The notes under the pieces are model-generated. The model made no database searches, was not told where the DNA came from, and saw only the letters and a program-made list of their open reading frames with translations. The translations under genes and the position numbers were made by a program. Of a stretch of 47,156 nucleotides of DNA, positions 46,053 through 47,156 are shown piece after piece. The number at the start of each line of letters is the position of its first letter. The stretch's first letter is position 1. Where the stretch lies: NCBI GenBank assembly GCA_937883775.1, contig CAKZXZ010000092.1, positions 1 to 47,156 of the forward strand, in the 5' to 3' direction. The stretch comes from an uncultured Paracoccaceae bacterium (lineage in GTDB: Bacteria; Pseudomonadota; Alphaproteobacteria; Rhodobacterales; Rhodobacteraceae).

Positions 46053-46592
46053 ATGGCCTCAATGTCAGATCAACGCGAAGACGCCACACCTGTGGTGCAT
46101 GGTGTTGTTAAGTGGTTCGATCCTGCCAAAGGATTTGGTTTTATTCTTTCAGATGCCGGTGGACCGGACATTCTGATTCACGCCAATGTTCTTCGGAACT
46201 ACGGCCAAAGCTCGGTCGCTGATGGGTCCGAGATAGAAGTGCACGTTCAGCACACAGATCGCGGCGTTCAGGCGACCGAGGTTATTGTGATCCGTGCGCC
46301 CGAAGGGGCTGCCAAGGCTCCGCTGGAAGATTTCCAGCATTTCAACGAAGCCGAGCTGAAGGACATTCCGTGGCAGCCTGCGCGCGTGAAGTGGTTCGAC
46401 AAGGCAAAGGGCTTTGGGTTTGCAAATGCCTTTGGCTGCGCCGAAGATGTCTTTGTGCATGTCGAGGTTCTGCGCCTGTCAGGGCTTGCCGACCTGCAGC
46501 CCGGTGAAGCGGTCGCGATGCGCGTGGTCGATGGACGCCGTGGCAAGATGGCGGCAGAGGTTGTTGCATGGGATGTCATAAGCCGATCTTGA
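46053..46592 (+). CDS. Double cold-shock-domain protein
   Basis: 179 residues with two cold-shock OB folds, each with RNA-binding motifs: first KGFGFI (26-31) and ILIHA (40-44), second KGFGFA (119-124) and VFVHV (133-137). They are joined by a linker of about 25 residues. Such proteins bind single-stranded RNA/DNA and melt secondary structure; in Rhodobacteraceae the two-domain type is common. Possible starts are TTG 46044, ATG 46053 and ATG 46062; no strong ribosome site decides. AT-rich TTATATAC lies near 46031-46038. The DUF192 gene overlaps its end by 25 bases. Confidence 0.92.
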   Translation: MASMSDQREDATPVVHGVVKWFDPAKGFGFILSDAGGPDILIHANVLRNYGQSSVADGSEIEVHVQHTDRGVQATEVIVIRAPEGAAKAPLEDFQHFNEAELKDIPWQPARVKWFDKAKGFGFANAFGCAEDVFVHVEVLRLSGLADLQPGEAVAMRVVDGRRGKMAAEVVAWDVISRS

Positions 46593-47047
46593 TCGCGTGG
46601 GCGCTGGCGTGGTTGGCGCCTGCCGCCTTTGCAACGTGTCAAGAGAATACGGTGGATCTGAAGGGCGACTGGGGTCAGGCGCGCTTTACCATCGAAGTGG
46701 CCGATGACCCTGAAGAGCGCAATCGCGGGCTGATGTTCGTCAAAGAGATGCCGACGATGTCGGGCATGCTTTTTGTCTACGAGCGCCCGCAATTTGCGTC
46801 CTTCTGGATGAAAAATACGCTGATCCCGCTCGATATGATCTTTGTTGATGTCACCGGCACCGTGCGGCACGTCCATGCCAACGCGGTGCCCCATGACGAA
46901 ACGCCGATTCCCGGTGGCGACGACATTTTCGCCGTCCTCGAAATCAATGGCGGCATGTCCCAGCGTCTTGGCATCGCGCCGGGGACTGTGCTGCGCCACC
47001 CCGCCTTTGAGGCCCAAACGCCCGCGTGGCCCTGCGTCGCACAATAA
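46568..47047 (+). CDS. DUF192 family exported protein
   Basis: 159 residues. Signal peptide (about 1-22, cut near AFA), then the DUF192 fold with VADDPEERNRGLMFVKEMPTMSGMLFVYERPQFASFWMKNTLIPLDMIFVD as conserved core (about 43-95). The function of the family is not established. The gene starts inside the end of the cold-shock gene and is probably co-translated with it. It ends 55 bases before the tRNA. Confidence 0.9.
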   Translation: MGCHKPILIAWALAWLAPAAFATCQENTVDLKGDWGQARFTIEVADDPEERNRGLMFVKEMPTMSGMLFVYERPQFASFWMKNTLIPLDMIFVDVTGTVRHVHANAVPHDETPIPGGDDIFAVLEINGGMSQRLGIAPGTVLRHPAFEAQTPAWPCVAQ

Positions 47048-47102
47048 CGGTCGCTTGGGGCTTTTCTTTTCGGAATTGTCCGCCTAAAGACATCGCACAG
47101 TT

Positions 47103-47156
47103 CGGGGCGTAGCGCAGCCTGGTAGCGCGACGGTTTTGGGTACCGTAGGTCGCAAG
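47103..47156 (+). tRNA. tRNA-Pro (TGG), 5' part, cut by window edge
   Basis: The acceptor 5' strand CGGGGCG, a D-arm with AGCGCAGCCTGGTAGCGC, and the anticodon arm ACGGT-TTTGGGT-ACCGT with anticodon TGG are present; the variable loop starts before the edge. The T-arm and the 3' end lie outside the window. Confidence 0.93.

Overview
The window is ordinary chromosome of an alphaproteobacterium, most likely Rhodobacteraceae (Roseobacter group). Supporting signs are: a GTTC-N7-GTTC LexA box inside a good lexA promoter, a one-piece indolepyruvate ferredoxin oxidoreductase of 1135 residues, the tkt / coiled-coil / zapA order, the purL-bolA-grx4 row, a lysis cassette like that of Rhodobacter gene transfer agents (GTA) between ccmE and ccmF, and moderately GC-rich coding throughout. 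There is no insertion sequence, integrase, CRISPR array or rRNA. One tRNA (Pro, anticodon TGG) is cut by the right edge, and a gap gene is cut by the left edge.

Layout. 1-2.5 kb: partial gap, a DUF808 membrane protein and a small exported protein. 2.6-6.2 kb: transketolase, divergent from coiled-coil protein / zapA / pentapeptide-repeat protein. 6.3-9.4 kb (minus): purL-bolA-small membrane protein-grxD, a nucleotide synthesis and Fe-S handling row. 9.5-13.7 kb is the most accessory part. It holds three tiny membrane proteins, a cytidylyltransferase/LicD pair for a phosphodiester surface modification, a candidate small RNA, a HigB/Xre-like toxin-antitoxin pair coupled to a third membrane-protein gene, and an entericidin-type lipoprotein. 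13.7-21 kb: LysR regulator divergent from the indolepyruvate oxidoreductase, then acyltransferase, murI and argC. 21-26 kb: cytochrome c maturation (ccmE, ccmF, ccmH) interrupted by a four-gene GTA-type lysis cassette, then a PaaG-like isomerase. 26.8-29.6 kb (minus): gltA and gltX. 29.7 kb: comEC. 31.8-36.6 kb (minus): trpG-trpD-trpC-moaC-moeA-lexA. 36.8-38.6 kb (plus): a degenerate YibQ-type deacetylase-like protein and a small DUF7218-type protein. 38.6-45.2 kb (minus): a compact row fabI-lysE-gpt-aminotransferase-ppiD-trpE. 45.3-47.2 kb (plus): pdxH, a double cold-shock-domain protein, a DUF192 protein and tRNA-Pro.

Most genes are housekeeping: central carbon, purines, tryptophan, arginine, molybdopterin, haem delivery, cell wall and fatty acids. 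The less ordinary items are the lysis cassette with its start-site hairpin and TTG-started fourth gene, the three-gene toxin-antitoxin-like module, the adjacent two-hairpin small RNA candidate, the cytidylyltransferase/LicD pair, and the apparent loss of metal ligands in the YibQ-like protein. I saw no clearly unprecedented large system. Function calls rest on reading motifs by eye, with no database search.
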